DNA of 64,000 bases. Source: Tachypleus tridentatus. Taxonomy: Eukaryota; Arthropoda; Merostomata; Xiphosura; Limulidae. Made by a program: the position numbers and the translations under genes. The stretch is from positions 20,965,586-21,029,585 of the forward strand of contig NC_134837.1 of NCBI RefSeq assembly GCF_004210375.1, in the 5' to 3' direction. The notes under the pieces were generated by a model. The model saw only the letters and a program-made list of their open reading frames with translations. It was not told the DNA's origin and did no database searches. How positions within the stretch are numbered: the first letter of the stretch is position 1; every line of letters begins with the position of its first letter. Below are positions 20,901-31,315 of the stretch, piece by piece.

Positions 20901-23761
20901 GCCCGTTTTTACACAGAAAATAGGTTAATTTCTAAATTTCATTATCCAGGTCACAAAAGCAAAGTTTGAAGGGAACAATGGCCTCTTTCTGTACTTTTAC
21001 AACATAAGCAATTGAGAAATAACACATACTATTCAGGAACAAAATTTGTTACATAGTGTTATTTGTGTTACATAGTGTTATCAATCTAAAGTGAAACAAG
21101 AAGCTGATAAAAAGGAAACAAGAAATGAGTAATATATTTTCCTGTGCACTGATTGTCGCACTGATCACTACTTTAGCAGTTTCAACTTTTAATCTTTTCA
21201 CACCTCTTTTCTTCTAATGTTATGGTTTGTAACGTTGGAACAGTAATTCTCCTTTTAAAAACATTAAATAGCATAGTTTAGTGCTGTATTTTAAATGGTA
21301 GATTATGACAATAATGAAACTTGTTTCGATCTTCAATTCCACATTATAAATAATTTAAGAGTCTTAATTTTTTATAAAAGGTATAGAATGTATTTTTACA
21401 AAAAAATTGACTGCAACCTTTTAGGGTTTAAGGCATAAAAAATTTGTGAACAGATCGAAGAACAAAACTTTTATCACATTTTGACTAAAACAGGTTCGAA
21501 GGTTCTGTCTTTGATATGGTGAAAGTAGGTTTAATTTTGTTTAGAAACATAAAAGTGCTAACATTCCACCATTTGGAACAGCTGTGGTAATTTTTCAGAG
21601 TTTGCTTTATCCATCCAGCTTGGCTCGAGTCACTTCTTTATCTATAGATTAATAGGGACATAATTAGTTAGTTAGTGAAGCTTGCTGATGGCATGCAACT
21701 TTTGGATATCTTCAGCTGTTTGAAAGATGTTCAGGTATTACATAATGATTTCAATCAGACGTAAGTTGGGAAAATATCGTTTATTTATAGAACTTGAATT
21801 TGTTATCATGAACTGGATCACATTTTTTACGCAGATTGGAAAAAATCAAATAGTATGAATGAATAAAAATAATCTAGACATAATAATTGATAAGTCACTC
21901 AAGCCATGGAACCAATAATCTGTTTCTGTTAATAGATAATAGAATTTTATCGTGTACTTGTAGTCATATTGATTACAAGTTAAAAAGAGATAAAATTTAT
22001 CTTCTCATAATTCATTAGTTATGCCTCATTTAGAGTACAGTTTTGGTATCCTTATCTTAGAAAATTTACTGACCTACTGAAAATAATTAAAAGGATGGCC
22101 ACTAGAATGACACTAAAGATGAAAAGCTTACCAAAATGAAGAGATTAAGATCTCGTAAAATATTTTTTATTGTGAAAAAAGGTATAAATTGACTTTATTG
22201 AAGCTACAATATTACCTGGGGATTGATAGGATAAAGGTTTCTGGTTTCTTTTTTGAAAATCCTGAAAATGAAAGGAAGTTTAACATCTGAAAAAAATGTC
22301 CATGTTTTTTTCACAGGGTGATTTTTGTCAATCGTGACGGCTAGCACTTTACAGGAGTTTTAAGAGAACTATAAATTTTTTTATGAAAAGTAAAGTGTGG
22401 GTTTAATGTCCTTATTTCTTTCATGGAGAGTGCAAGAACATTGGAGAGGTTCTTGTTGTCCATAGGTTACATTATTCTAAATTAACCTAGGATTTAGAAT
22501 GTGTGTGTGTTTATGTGTAAGATTACACGAAAACATATGTTACTGTAGAAAACATGACCATCAGCTGACGTACAAACCAGAAATGTAGGCATCACTGGTC
22601 CCATGTTAAGATATTCCTACCGTGAACTGTGAGTTTCAATACCTTACATTAAATGTTACTGAACATGTTTCGTATTAGTTTCGATAAGTTGTTTAGAACA
22701 GCGTGTTTAAGTTGAATGCAACTATTACAGTAGAAAATACACTTGGTATTGTGTTTTGTCCTCTCCTTTTTTTCAACTTGTAAGGATTCATACTTTCAGT
22801 AAAATCTTGTTTTAACCCTTGTTTGCATTAGTTCTTTCCTAGCCATTTATACTGTGTGTTAATTTGTATCTCACCTCCTTGAAGACAGTTGAATAAGAAA
22901 TGACACCGTATGTAGTTATTTCATATAAGAATTTAATGTACCAAAAATTATGAGATTTCTCACCTTTAGTTTTCTGTGATTTAGAATAGCAAGTACTATA
23001 AGAGCCAGATACTTCTTTTGTGATTTAGCCCATACATATAAATCAAGAAAGATTTTGAATATTTTTCGTGCATATCCAAATCTCAGTATCAGTAAAAAAA
23101 TCAATGAGATTTTGCATTAAGCCTATCGGACATAATTTCAACTATTTCTTTAAAAAGAAATAAAAAATTATTGTAAATTATCTCTGAAAGATTCCTCAAA
23201 ATTCAGAATGAAGATGAACTTTTCAAAAGATCAGTACCTAAAGATTATGACAAATCATTTGTTTTCATGTGAACTACTTTCATGTAACCTGGATGTTAAA
23301 ATGTTTCAATAAGAATTTTCGCTATTTTTAGTGATCTTGATGAAGGCGTAAGAATCTTAGAAGAACGACTTCGAAAAACGTTGAAGAATGTTAGCTTTTG
23401 TGATGTTTTTGAATCAGTTCCTCTGAATCGTAGAGAAGCTCCTTTTGACATCATTATTACGTCACTCTGCCTTGAATTTGCAGCTTGTGATTGGTCAAGC
23501 TATGTTCAAGCTCTGAAAAACATCGCTTCCCTCTTAGGTCTTGGTGGAGGAATAATAATGGTAGGCGCTCTGAATAATACGTTTTATTACGTTCAGGGCG
23601 AGAATTTTCCTTCTTTAAAGTTGGATCAACCAATGATTGAAAAGGCAATGACGTTGGCAGGATTCCAGGATTTCGAATGGAAGATTCTAGAACGACAAGT
23701 GACAGAAGGAAAACCAACAGATCATGATGGTTGCTTTTGCGTTAGTGCTATAAAAATGTAA
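14763..23761 (+). CDS. NNMT/PNMT/TEMT-family small-molecule N-methyltransferase, three exons
   Basis: Exons 14763-14901, 17653-17863 and 23332-23761 join in frame into 259 residues, close to the 260-290 aa usual for the family (human NNMT has 264). All junctions are GT-AG. The family transfers a methyl group from S-adenosylmethionine to a small amine or pyridine in the cytosol. Visible signatures are the N-terminal FDP segment, motif I LEIGSGPT (residues 56-63), an acidic residue ending the second strand (D81 in SSDY), CDV (140-142), and the C-terminal GGGIIMVGAL and YYVQGENFPSL block. The aspartate that binds nicotinamide in human NNMT (D197) aligns with glycine here, so true NNMT activity is doubtful and the substrate is unknown. 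Introns 1 (2.75 kb) and 2 (5.47 kb) are full of transposon remnants. AATAAA lies about 140 bp past the stop. Confidence 0.9.
15080..15350 (+). mobile_element. Family 1 SINE in methyltransferase intron 1
   Basis: Complete head (GCCCGGCATGACCAGGTGG; anticodon region CTCGTAA; B box GGTTCAAATCC), body, and tail GCGCGAGATTCAAAACAAACC. Confidence 0.9.
15351..16454. other. Intron 1 sequence, nothing recognised
   Basis: AT-rich intronic DNA. The minus-strand frame at 16052-16303 matches nothing I know. Confidence 0.5.
16455..16890 (-). mobile_element. 5'-truncated Penelope-like element with inverted terminal-repeat piece
   Basis: On the minus strand 16740 to 16556 encodes the C-terminus of a Penelope-like GIY-YIG endonuclease: HVFKHCKSNEHNITIENTQ, then a KRKIKEALLIKQLKP segment, ending in TAA. 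Downstream (16455-16555) follows the start of the 3' terminal repeat (reverse complement of GAGGTAACTGACCGATAGC). Upstream, at 16741-16890, a terminal-repeat piece lies in the opposite orientation. This is the arrangement known for 5'-truncated Penelope copies with an inverted partial repeat. The reverse transcriptase is missing. Confidence 0.75.
16751..16790 (+). ncRNA. Hammerhead-ribozyme-like motif in Penelope terminal repeat
   Basis: In order: stem I strand GTGAAC (16751), core CTGACGA (16757-16763), one bulged T, stem II GATC/GGTC closed by AAAGAA, core GAAA (16779-16782), CGTT (16783-16786) with the UH cleavage dinucleotide TT, and stem I partner GTTT. Hammerheads with minimal stem III are known from Penelope-like elements and are thought to act as dimers. 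The unpaired T before stem II departs from the textbook core, so activity is uncertain. Confidence 0.55.
16891..17652. other. Remainder of intron 1, nothing recognised
   Basis: AT-rich, with no repeat family recognised. It ends at the acceptor before 17653. Confidence 0.5.
17653..17863 (+). CDS. Methyltransferase coding exon 2 (residues 47-117)
   Basis: The acceptor TGTGTACTTTAG precedes 17653 and the donor is TTTAG|GTAAGT. The exon carries SAM-binding motif I. The frame stays open upstream to 17592, and an AG at about 17620 would add about ten residues; the pyrimidine-rich acceptor and family length favour 17653. Confidence 0.85.
18175..18240 (-). mobile_element. Family 3 SINE tail fragment
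   Basis: TATAGCAAAGCCACATCGGGCTATCTGCTG is the reverse complement of the tail found at about 1215-1250. Confidence 0.5.
18309..18512 (+). mobile_element. Family 1 SINE, 5'-truncated
   Basis: The tRNA-like head is absent. It starts at ACATGCTTGCCCTTTCAG and runs through the body to TTTGCGCGAAACTCAAACAC. Confidence 0.85.
18968..19020 (+). ncRNA. Hammerhead-like motif with altered core
   Basis: TTAC (stem I), CTGATGA, one T, GAC and GTC enclosing an 11-nt loop, then GAGA in place of GAAA, CGTT, and GTAA pairing back to TTAC. It has the same layout as the Penelope motif at 16751 but a different loop, so it is probably a separate Penelope lineage. The GAGA change would be expected to abolish cleavage. 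Confidence 0.35.
19713..19792. promoter_or_regulatory. Heat-shock-element-like pentamer array in transposon copy A
   Basis: From 19714 GAA and TTC alternate every 5 bp for nine perfect pentamers (to about 19756). Further in-register GAA and TTC occur at 19764, 19774, 19779 and 19784. Alternating nGAAn units are the known binding site of heat-shock factor, where three suffice. The array lies between the terminal repeat and the transposase gene, where a promoter is expected. It could instead be a set of transposase-binding repeats. Confidence 0.65.
19840..20797 (+). pseudogene. Transposase-like gene of copy A, C-terminal part, one frameshift
   Basis: Frame 19843-20532 reads EAIGIACNPNEW, LFIDSSSRSLKAVLLHNGNKY, VIGDFKMAAFLMGLQ, FTKFPCYLCLWDRRD and GHIKQFVTALDKES. 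It loses frame in the A-rich run near 20450. The continuing frame, open from about 20452, gives GNHKAENYVELVEILVKNYG, HILDAHLDKFKENMGAYS, EQGERFNQDILDFERRYQ and ends at 20797. The acidic residues in FIDSS and VIGDF and the later Glu-rich block are candidates for a DDE-type site; that is inference. The CYLC with nearby His may bind zinc. I know this family only as unnamed proteins scattered in animal genomes. One frameshift in about 950 bp suggests a fairly young copy. Confidence 0.7.
21655..22420 (+). mobile_element. CR1/Jockey-type LINE reverse-transcriptase relic
   Basis: Broken frames give VKLADGMQLL (a decayed FADD box), ISCLKDVQVLHNDFNQT, then LVMPHLEYS, YPYLRKFTDLLKIIKRMATRM. These correspond to the palm and thumb of the SLVRPHLEYCVQ...WYPYLKKD type reverse transcriptase. 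There are many stops and frameshifts; it is dead. It lies in intron 2. Confidence 0.6.
22421..23331. other. End of intron 2, nothing recognised
   Basis: AT-rich; no repeat family seen. Confidence 0.5.
23332..23761 (+). CDS. Methyltransferase coding exon 3 (residues 117-259)
   Basis: The acceptor CGCTATTTTTAG precedes 23332. The exon starts inside the Ser117 codon and runs open to TAA at 23759-23761. It holds the C-terminal half of the Rossmann fold and the substrate-side loop. Confidence 0.88.
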
Positions 23762-23898
23762 TTATATTGCATTAAATATGTTTATGAGGATATTAGCGCA
23801 TTAATGCGCTTCCCTTTAACTAAAATACATAGTTGAATGTTCTAACAAAAGCTCACTTAAGTAACTAAGATTTTGTCTAAATCCTTTAAATTGGTGTC

Positions 23899-23904
23899 AA
23901 TAAA
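23899..23904 (+). terminator. Polyadenylation signal of the methyltransferase gene
   Basis: AATAAA lies about 140 bp after the stop codon. A weaker ATTAAA sits at 23771-23776. Confidence 0.5.
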
Positions 23905-24556
23905 GTGCTTTTGTTGTCTGCTTCAATTTTCTGACCGAAACATCATTGTCTAAGGCATTGTAAAAAAATCTACGTCAATAACACGCTTATTGTGCTTCAG
24001 TTTTCTGCCTCCCCCACCCCCAGTGTCACAGTGCTGTGTCTGTTTCGATAACAGTTCTGGGCAGCTCACAGACAGCCCAGTCAATAGCTTTGTGCTCAGG
24101 TACAAACAAATGAATTTCCTGACGAAAACACTGTTTTTCAAAGACATTACAAATCTCTTCTTTGTTAACAGGGATTACTATTACTAAAGAAGAGATTTCG
24201 GTTTTTAAGATTAGGTTAATAAGAATTTTGGGTATCTTCTAGAAATATATATAAAGTTAAGAATGACGTAATATATAGTATATATATATATATATCATCA
24301 CGAAACGTTCATATTTTGTTTAATTCACGTTCAGCTACATAATTTCTTTTGTTACGTCTACATACATTTCCCCGAATAAACGATAAAATGGAACTTTCAG
24401 TCGATTTGAAAACATAACTGAACTACCTTATTAAATTAAACCATTTTAGTAAAATATAGACTTTTAAATTATTTTCATGGTGTTGTTTCATCGGTTTCTA
24501 AGCAACTATATTAATGTTTTACGAATGTTTTTATACACAAAATATTTAATTATTAT
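23905..24556. other. Intergenic AT-rich DNA
   Basis: Holds a TA-rich microsatellite at about 24272-24296; no gene recognised. Confidence 0.5.
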
Positions 24557-24775
24557 TGGTTTGTTTGTTTTGAATTTCGCGCAAATCTACTCGAGGGCTA
24601 TCTGCGCTAGCCGTCCCTAATTTAGCAGTGCAAGACTAGAGGGAAGGCAGCTAGTCATCACCACCCACCGCCAATTCTTGGGCTACTCTTTTACCAACGA
24701 ACAGTGGGATTGACCGTCACATTATAACGCCCCCTCGGCTGAAAGGGCGAGCATGTTTGGTGTGACGGGGATACG
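24557..24775 (-). mobile_element. Family 1 SINE, head missing
   Basis: Tail (GAATTTCGCGCAAATCTACT), body, and end near GTTTGGTGTGACGGGGAT, just before the tRNA-like head. Confidence 0.85.
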
Positions 24776-25426
24776 AGAACTTTCTGAACACTAAACTTAA
24801 AACCTGTTCTGTCATAGAATCAGTGATATTCCACCATTATCTCTACAGCACAGTGTTTCTTTTCTTTTTTTTTTTTTCCTTCTTAAAACACGAGAGCATC
24901 GTAGTACCGATGCACTCCAAAATGTTATTATCCTCTGAACCAGGGTCCATCTTCGGAGAATGGACCCCATCAGAGCTGCTCTACTTTCTTTTCTGTTGAA
25001 GATGATAAGAACTTAATGTCAAATATATACAACGTTTTATTATCTTCTAGAAACATCACCAGTAATGGTGTTTTTTTCATATGATGTCATTTGTTAATGT
25101 ATGTATGTGGAGTCAGTTGTTAATCTTGCATACATTTTTTTACAGTGTATAATGTCAGCTTTAACCAGGTATTAACTCTATGTAATCATATTCTATACTA
25201 GTAGCAACTTGACATATATGTTATTTGAATTGCTTGCTCCTTTCCACAAAACTTTTTCTTTGTAAAATGAAATTAAATCAGCAGACTTAACATGACCCAT
25301 CAGTTTGAACATACAACCAATAACAGCATATTTCTTACTTTTATATCTATATGTAATTCATTCTAATTAATACCTGAACATGACAAGCTACTTACTTAGA
25401 GTATAACTAAAAATCTACTTGGTACT
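24776..25426. other. Intergenic DNA, nothing recognised
   Basis: A poly-T tract near 24864; otherwise no repeat or coding signal. Confidence 0.5.
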
Positions 25427-25439
25427 CAATTAAACATAT

Positions 25440-25710
25440 GGCGCGGCATGGCCAAGCATGTTAAGGCGTGCGACTCGTAATCCGAGGGTCGCGGGTTCGC
25501 ATCCCAGTCGCGCCGAACATGCTCGCCCTTTCAGCCATGCGGGCATTATAATGTGACTGTCAATCCCACTATTCGTTGGTAAAAGAGTAGCCCAAGAGTT
25601 GACTATGGGTGTTGATGACTAGCTGTCTTCCCTCTAGTCTTACACTACTAAATTAGGGACGGCTAGCACAGATAGCCCTCGAGTAGCTTTGTGCGAAATT
25701 CCAAAACAAA
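25440..25710 (+). mobile_element. Family 1 SINE with 13-bp target-site duplication
   Basis: Full head-to-tail copy. CAATTAAACATAT flanks it at 25427-25439 and 25711-25723. Confidence 0.93.
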
Positions 25711-25723
25711 CAATTAAACATAT

Positions 25724-27226
25724 TCTTCTTGCTTTCCCAGTTGTAAAGATCAGAATACTTTTTCTTTTGTTAATTGGGTATCCTCACCGATAATTTTGTT
25801 GCTGCAACTACGTTCAGGCTTGTAAACATATGTTATGGTAAATCTTCACACAAAACATGGTGTACACTAGTAAGTTATTCAAAACGTCATATAAATGTAT
25901 TTACCAGTGAATGGTCAGAAAGTTTGTCTGGATCTGAAGTAAGCCCTTGGAAAAGCGAGAAGTGTTAGACTACAAGTAGATTTACATAATGACCGAATAT
26001 TTAATTTAAATGTTGATAGCTTATAGAAAAACAACCATTATTCAATGAAGGGCAAGGGATTACGTGTTAATGTGTATATTACATTTTAAAAAAGGTTTGT
26101 CAAAAGTAATAGCAATGGAAACGTTATCAAATAATAGGTTATTATTAGTGTATATTCACACACACATTCCTGTAACTTATGTTGTGTGAACCTACATAAA
26201 ACCTAGGAAAATTCTATTATAATTCTGCTTTCACATTCCGTTACACTGTTTTAAATATGACAATCAACTATAGAGTTTCGCACACAATGAAACAGCGATT
26301 CGTGGGTTGGCTGCGAAGATAATAGGTGTATTCACCCGTAACTACTGCGAGATATGCCAACAAGAATAGCTTGACATGCTAATAAAGTAGCGTATTATTA
26401 TTCCTGTAAGAAAATCAGACAAGAATATACCTAATTTCCATTTATCATAATTACTTCTAAATGAAAGTTAAAGTTAGAAACCCTCTTGTGTAATGAAATA
26501 TTTCAATTTTAGGAATTGTAGAGAAAGAAAAAGGAAATGAAGTTTGGTAAACTTAAGTTAGACCAGAAACATATAATGTAGTCTGATACTATAACTAGCC
26601 CTTTTCGTTTCAAGGCATTGCAGAAATCCCTAGCCTTAAGCCTAATAAACAAGTCACAATAGTTTTTATTTGTATTTGCTTAAAACTTAAACTCCTCTTA
26701 CTTTTCTCGTGTAAATTATTACCCCAACAATACTTATAATTAAATACTTTAAAATATAAAATGTTACAAATCTCATCCACCCTTTTTAAACATTTTACTT
26801 AAAAGATAAAATATTCTTTAACAGATATGAAATCATATATTGAACTAAAACTTTCAGCAGTGATAAACATCACATCTTAAATTAAATACATTCATTATAT
26901 ATTAAATTATCCTTCAGAAAAAAACAACAAATGTATTCTGAAAAATAAGATTCTTTAACATTGATGTTTTACAAATGAGTGAGAGAGTCACTTAAACCTC
27001 AACACGATTGGATTGAACTCATACAAAAAGAGGAAACAAACAGGAAAACAAATCTTAAACATAAAAACACATGTCTGCAAAATAATTTAATATATATTAT
27101 TTATAACTTAGATAGAGAGGATAGTATGGCTTATCTAAAGTATCCATGATAGTAAATTATCCAACATACCAATGTAAATGTGAGCTATCAGATAATTTCG
27201 TTGTCTCTCACAAAAACTTTCCTAAT
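25724..27226. other. Intergenic AT-rich DNA
   Basis: The frame 25774-25968 resembles nothing known. No other signal found. Confidence 0.5.
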
Positions 27227-28258
27227 TTACACCAGATCCTCTTGGAGTTGATGCACCTCTTTCTCCTCATGGTTACAAGGTATCCAGGCTTTCCTCATCT
27301 GGCTGTCTGATCCTGTCAGTGGCACTTTAAAGCTTGTTTTTTTTTTAAATCCGCGCAAAGCTACACAAGGGCTATCTGCGCTAGCCGTCCCTAATCTTGC
27401 AGTGTAACGCTAGAGGAAAGGCAGCTAGTTATCACCACCCACCGCCAACTCTTGTGCTACTCTTTTACCAACGGAATTAACCGTAACATTATAACGCCCC
27501 CACGGCTGAAAGGGCGAGCATGTTTGGTGCGACGGGGATTCAAACCCAGGACCCTCAGATTACGATTCGAACGCCTTAACACGCCTGGCCATTCCGGGCC
27601 ACCACTTTAAAGCCACTAGTTGTTACATCAAAATTCACCGAAATATCCCATTTAGGAGCTTTACTGGAAGATCTTACCTCTTAGATTCTCTTCAGGAATA
27701 ACCATTTACCGGCTCATCGGTTGCACGTACGGTAACAGTATCAGTGACAAAATTGAGAGTGCTGAGATCTTTCATGTCAATTGTTTTATACCTCGTTGAC
27801 GAGAACTCGTATATAGGAATTTTGGAATCTAAAAAAACAAAAAACCTCTTTGATTCGTTTGAAACAGCTGAAAAACTTAAATAAATTCTCAGGTTTCACC
27901 ATAAGTTCTTTAACTTGTTTCCTGTTTAACCTAAACAGACTTGAAGTAAACTGAATTTCGTAAATCATTTTTGCTTAATAGAGCACGATCCATTTGAATG
28001 GAAAATACGGCATTATTATCCATATTAAAAACACAATACCAAAATACGTTTCATCACTACTGTAAAGTTGGCATCAATATGAACCCTTGCCAAAGATGAT
28101 TTCAATTGAATAAGCTTTCGCCACAAGGTACATTCGGTGTAAAAGACACTCATTTTGATAACATTTCGCATTGTCTGGTTGGACATATATTTTCGTAACG
28201 TGTGGAAAGTACCTCTTTCGAAGTTTAACAATGCTTTAAAAATTAACAAAACATCCAT
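27227..28258 (-). pseudogene. Broken coding-like sequence interrupted by a SINE, family unknown
   Basis: Reading minus, open stretches with coding-like composition run from about 28258 to 27227. The frame 28258-28025 is followed by broken pieces containing IPIYEFSSTRYKTIDMKDLS and VTDTVTVRATDEPVNGYS. A last stretch (PKWDISVNFDVTTSGFK) crosses the SINE target site and continues past it with SQMRKAWIPCNHEEKEVHQL to TAA at 27227-27229. Removing the SINE and one target-site copy restores that frame. Several stops elsewhere show it is dead. I do not recognise the protein; an old mobile-element gene is the likeliest explanation. Confidence 0.35.
27334..27602 (-). mobile_element. Family 1 SINE inserted in an open frame
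   Basis: Full copy, tail first. It is flanked by CACTTTAAAGC at 27323-27333 and 27603-27613. Confidence 0.93.
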
Positions 28259-28650
28259 CCAATCTGGTTTGGAATTCGCAGATAAAATAGAATTGTAATA
28301 ATTAGTTTAATAATTATTATCGTGAATACTTGTTATATTTACAGTGTACACCATAGCATGTTATGATTTATGTCATGATGTTCACTGTTTTCTCGTGAAA
28401 ATATACCGGATTATATTTCATCACCAGCCAAATTCTCATAGACAGGTCGAATTCGATATGTCTGTTTAATAACTAGAACTGAATGCCCAATATGCGACAT
28501 GACTTTGCATTCACAGTCTTTTCGTAATTCGTTATGAACAGGATTTAGCTTTTATCGCAATGATTTCATGACAGGCAATATTAGTCAGCCTTTACTGCAT
28601 GAACCACACCTATAGTGAGTCAATTTAATGATAACAATACATATAAAGTT

Positions 28651-28863
28651 TCCCCGTCGCGCCATGCATGTTCGCCCTTTCAGCCGTGGACGCGTTATAA
28701 TGTGACGGTCAATTCCACTATTCGTTGGTAAAAGAGTAGCCTAAGAGTTGGCGGTGGGTGGTGATAACTAGCTGCCTTCCCTCTAGTCTTACACTACTAA
28801 ATTAGGGATGGCTAGCACAGATAGCCCTCGAGTAGCTTTGTGCGAAATTCAAAAAACAAACAA
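28651..28863 (+). mobile_element. Family 1 SINE, 5'-truncated, with 12-bp duplication
   Basis: Begins inside the tRNA-like head (CCCCGTCGCGCC). ACATATAAAGTT flanks it at 28639-28650 and 28864-28875. Truncation with an intact duplication shows that it was truncated on insertion. Confidence 0.92.
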
Positions 28864-28875
28864 ACATATAAAGTT

Positions 28876-29846
28876 ATATCGCACATTGGTCATCTTCGTT
28901 CATTCTCATCCACTATTTCCAAATATTGCGAATATTGTATGATTTTTCTTAGTCAAAATGTTAAGGACGGTATTGGTAAGTCTTTAGTTTGCATTGTTAA
29001 ACTTAACGTGAAAAGGGAAGACATCGCGGTTGAAAACTAAAAATTCATGTTAAGCATAACTTATTTTAATGATGTACAAAGGAAATTATATCGACGAAAC
29101 TTTCGAAATTTAGAAAACATTACTTACGATTTTCATACTAAATAAATATAAATCAATGTGTTTATGACACAGACCACCTTTTGAACTGGAATAGTATAAA
29201 GTCTCAAACTTTTATTTCTCTTTTTAGATCTTGGCTGTACAAATATATATTATCTGAAATATAATTATATTATATTATATTATATTATATTATACTATAA
29301 ATACACTTAGCTATATCGATGCTATGTGGTATGAGTCGTAATAAAAGTAAACAATATACTAATAATATAAAAATACGTGATAATTTTATTTTAATACTAA
29401 AATTTGTGTCATCTGTATATTATGTGAGTTTTGTGGTTAGATGAAGAGTTAAACCCTATAATTGCTGTTCTATGTTCTTTTATAGAATTGACATTGTTTT
29501 ATAAGTTTTTTAAAAACACGACTGCCGAAAACAAACAAAACTATGGTGTTCACATTTTGAGTATAAACAATTACGTGTCTCTACAAATATTGTTTTATTG
29601 TTTGTCTATTTTACTAAACTCAGTTTCGTTTTTATTTTTAAATTTCAATACGTAGGTTGCGCTAAAAGAATATTTTCTACAATAGTATAAAATTAGTACG
29701 TACTGTATACTTCTTGGAATTTAAATTCTCTCTTCCAAGTTTTACGTTAAGGTGTCGTGCGTTGTGTCTTTTAAAACATAAAAATATTTTAGGAGTATCT
29801 TTGAGAAATAACTCGAACTTTCCTGTTACCAATTCTGCAATAAAAC
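28876..29846. other. Intergenic DNA with an ATATT microsatellite
   Basis: A pentanucleotide run of about seven TTATA units at about 29262-29295. No gene seen. Confidence 0.55.
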
Positions 29847-29907
29847 TTTATTAATATAAAAAAATCGGAACTTTAAACACATTTTTACTACAACTTTTCG
29901 ATAGTAG

Positions 29908-30066
29908 TTAAGGTTTCTTTTCTTCTTCCTTCATCTTCGACCGAATGTAGATTATGAACGGGTCGTTTGGATCTACAGGTTTTCCTGGGGTAACCTGTGT
30001 AAGTCCACTGATCAATCGGAAATACGTTTGGATATTGTATGTAACCTCCTTGTCCAGGAAATAAAT
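29908..30066 (-). CDS. Possible terminal exon of an unknown gene
   Basis: Minus-strand exon from acceptor TTTTCATAAACAAG (before 30066) to TAA at 29908-29910. One frame holds QVTPGKPVDPNDPFIIYIRS and a Lys/Glu-rich end. A second frame is also open (GQGGYIQYPNVFPIDQWTYT), which weakens the call. AATAAA lies at 29847-29852 on this strand, about 60 bp past the stop, as expected for a last exon. An upstream donor (GTAAGT, 30136-30141) would give a 75-bp intron, but no good upstream coding exon fits. Confidence 0.22.
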   Translation of the reverse strand: MYFLDKEVTYNIQTYFRLISGLTQVTPGKPVDPNDPFIIYIRSKMKEEEKKP

Positions 30067-30620
30067 CTTGTTTATGAAAAAAATAATAAATGAATTAATA
30101 TAAATATTGGTGAAAGTAATCATTTTAGTCAAATAACTTACAACTGTTCAGCTCGAAAATTTAATAAATGGCCTTAATCTTCCTCTATACTTTGCGACTG
30201 AAATCGATTGACTTGATTTCATCTAAAAGCTACAAGGGTTAAGCAGTGGTCACAGCACTGACTGTTCTTTTTCCAATTATGGAATCCTGTTGTAGCATTT
30301 TTGTAAGTGCACAGTTCTGGTAGTGAAGCGCCCTCTCTGTTTCTGAAGCCACCCTGAATTTGTTATTGTACTGTAAATAGCATAATTTTGATCCTATTAC
30401 TTCATCTAATGTTATATTCCTGAGGTGTATGACACTGGTCACTCTTACAATACTCTGATCAAGGCCGTACTGACAATGTTCAACTCATTTTGGTTTTAAA
30501 GATACCATCTGGTCTTTCCACTTTTTAAATAACAAGAAAAATTTAATAATTCTAGCATCTTTCCATTCCCAATAAAAATACTATGTTATACACTAAATGA
30601 TATGATTTTATTATCATCAA

Positions 30621-31079
30621 TTACACCATGTAACAAATTTTTTTACTTTTTCTCTTTCCTGGACAGAAAGTGTTATTGCCCAATTGCTTATGCCTAAAAT
30701 AAATGGAAAATACCTATTTTTTTTATTCAAACTTCGCTTTTGTAACCCGGGAGCGTATAACGAAAACATTATGGGAAACTATATTTTGGGACTAATACGT
30801 GAAAGTGATTTACATTACAGTCGCAAATCTCGAAAAAACTACTCACTTCTAAACATTTTTTTTTCATTTTTGTATAACTTTAGTGTAAATACATATAAAT
30901 GAAAATGTGCAAATTTGCCCGTTTTTACACAGAAAATAGGTTAAATTCTAAATTTCATTATCCAGTTCACAAAAACAAAGTTTGAAGAGAATAATGATCA
31001 TTTTCTGTATTTTACAACATAAGCATTTAAGAAATAACACATACTATCCAGGAACAAAATTTGTGTTACATAGTGTTAC
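30621..31079 (+). mobile_element. DNA transposon copy C, short internally deleted relative of copies A and B
   Basis: The left end (30621-30750) and right end (30890-31079) match the terminal repeats of copy A. Only the last 30 or so codons of the transposase (YNENIMGNYILGLIRESDLHY) remain between them. Confidence 0.75.
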
Positions 31080-31199
31080 GAGAAATAAAATGTAAAATGT
31101 GAAAGCATGTGTCTGTACTGCTAAGTCAAGAAACCTATGAGATCTAACTGATCTCGGTAAACGTCACCTGAATAACTGATCCATATTTAAGTAATCAGT

Positions 31200-31315
31200 T
31201 TGTTTGTTCTTGGCACAAACCTACACAATGGACTATTTGTGCTCTACCCACCATGGGTATCGAAACTATTTTTAGTGTTGTTAGTCCACAGAAATACCGC
31301 TGTGTCGCTGCGTGA
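31200..31315 (-). mobile_element. Family 2 tRNA-derived SINE, diverged
   Basis: Reverse complement of the element at 44099-44215: TGTGCTCTACCCACCATGGGTATCGAAAC and GTTGTTAGTCCACAGAAATACCGCTG, shortened here to key words. No duplication identified. Confidence 0.65.

Larger units (their letters stand above)
19515..21081 (+). mobile_element. DNA transposon copy A (unnamed family) with long terminal inverted repeats
   Basis: Left (19515-19680) and right (20885-21081) ends are imperfect inverted repeats of over 130 bp. Shared words include GTGTTATTTC followed by CAATTGCTTAT, and GTAACAAA near the tips. Between them lie an array of GAA/TTC pentamers (19713-19792) and the 3' two thirds of a transposase gene. 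The N-terminal exons are deleted, placing the promoter region next to the FEAIGIACNP part of the gene. Related copies are at 30621-31079 and 36459-39118. The element sits in intron 2 of the methyltransferase gene. I cannot name the superfamily and saw no clear target-site duplication. Confidence 0.75.
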
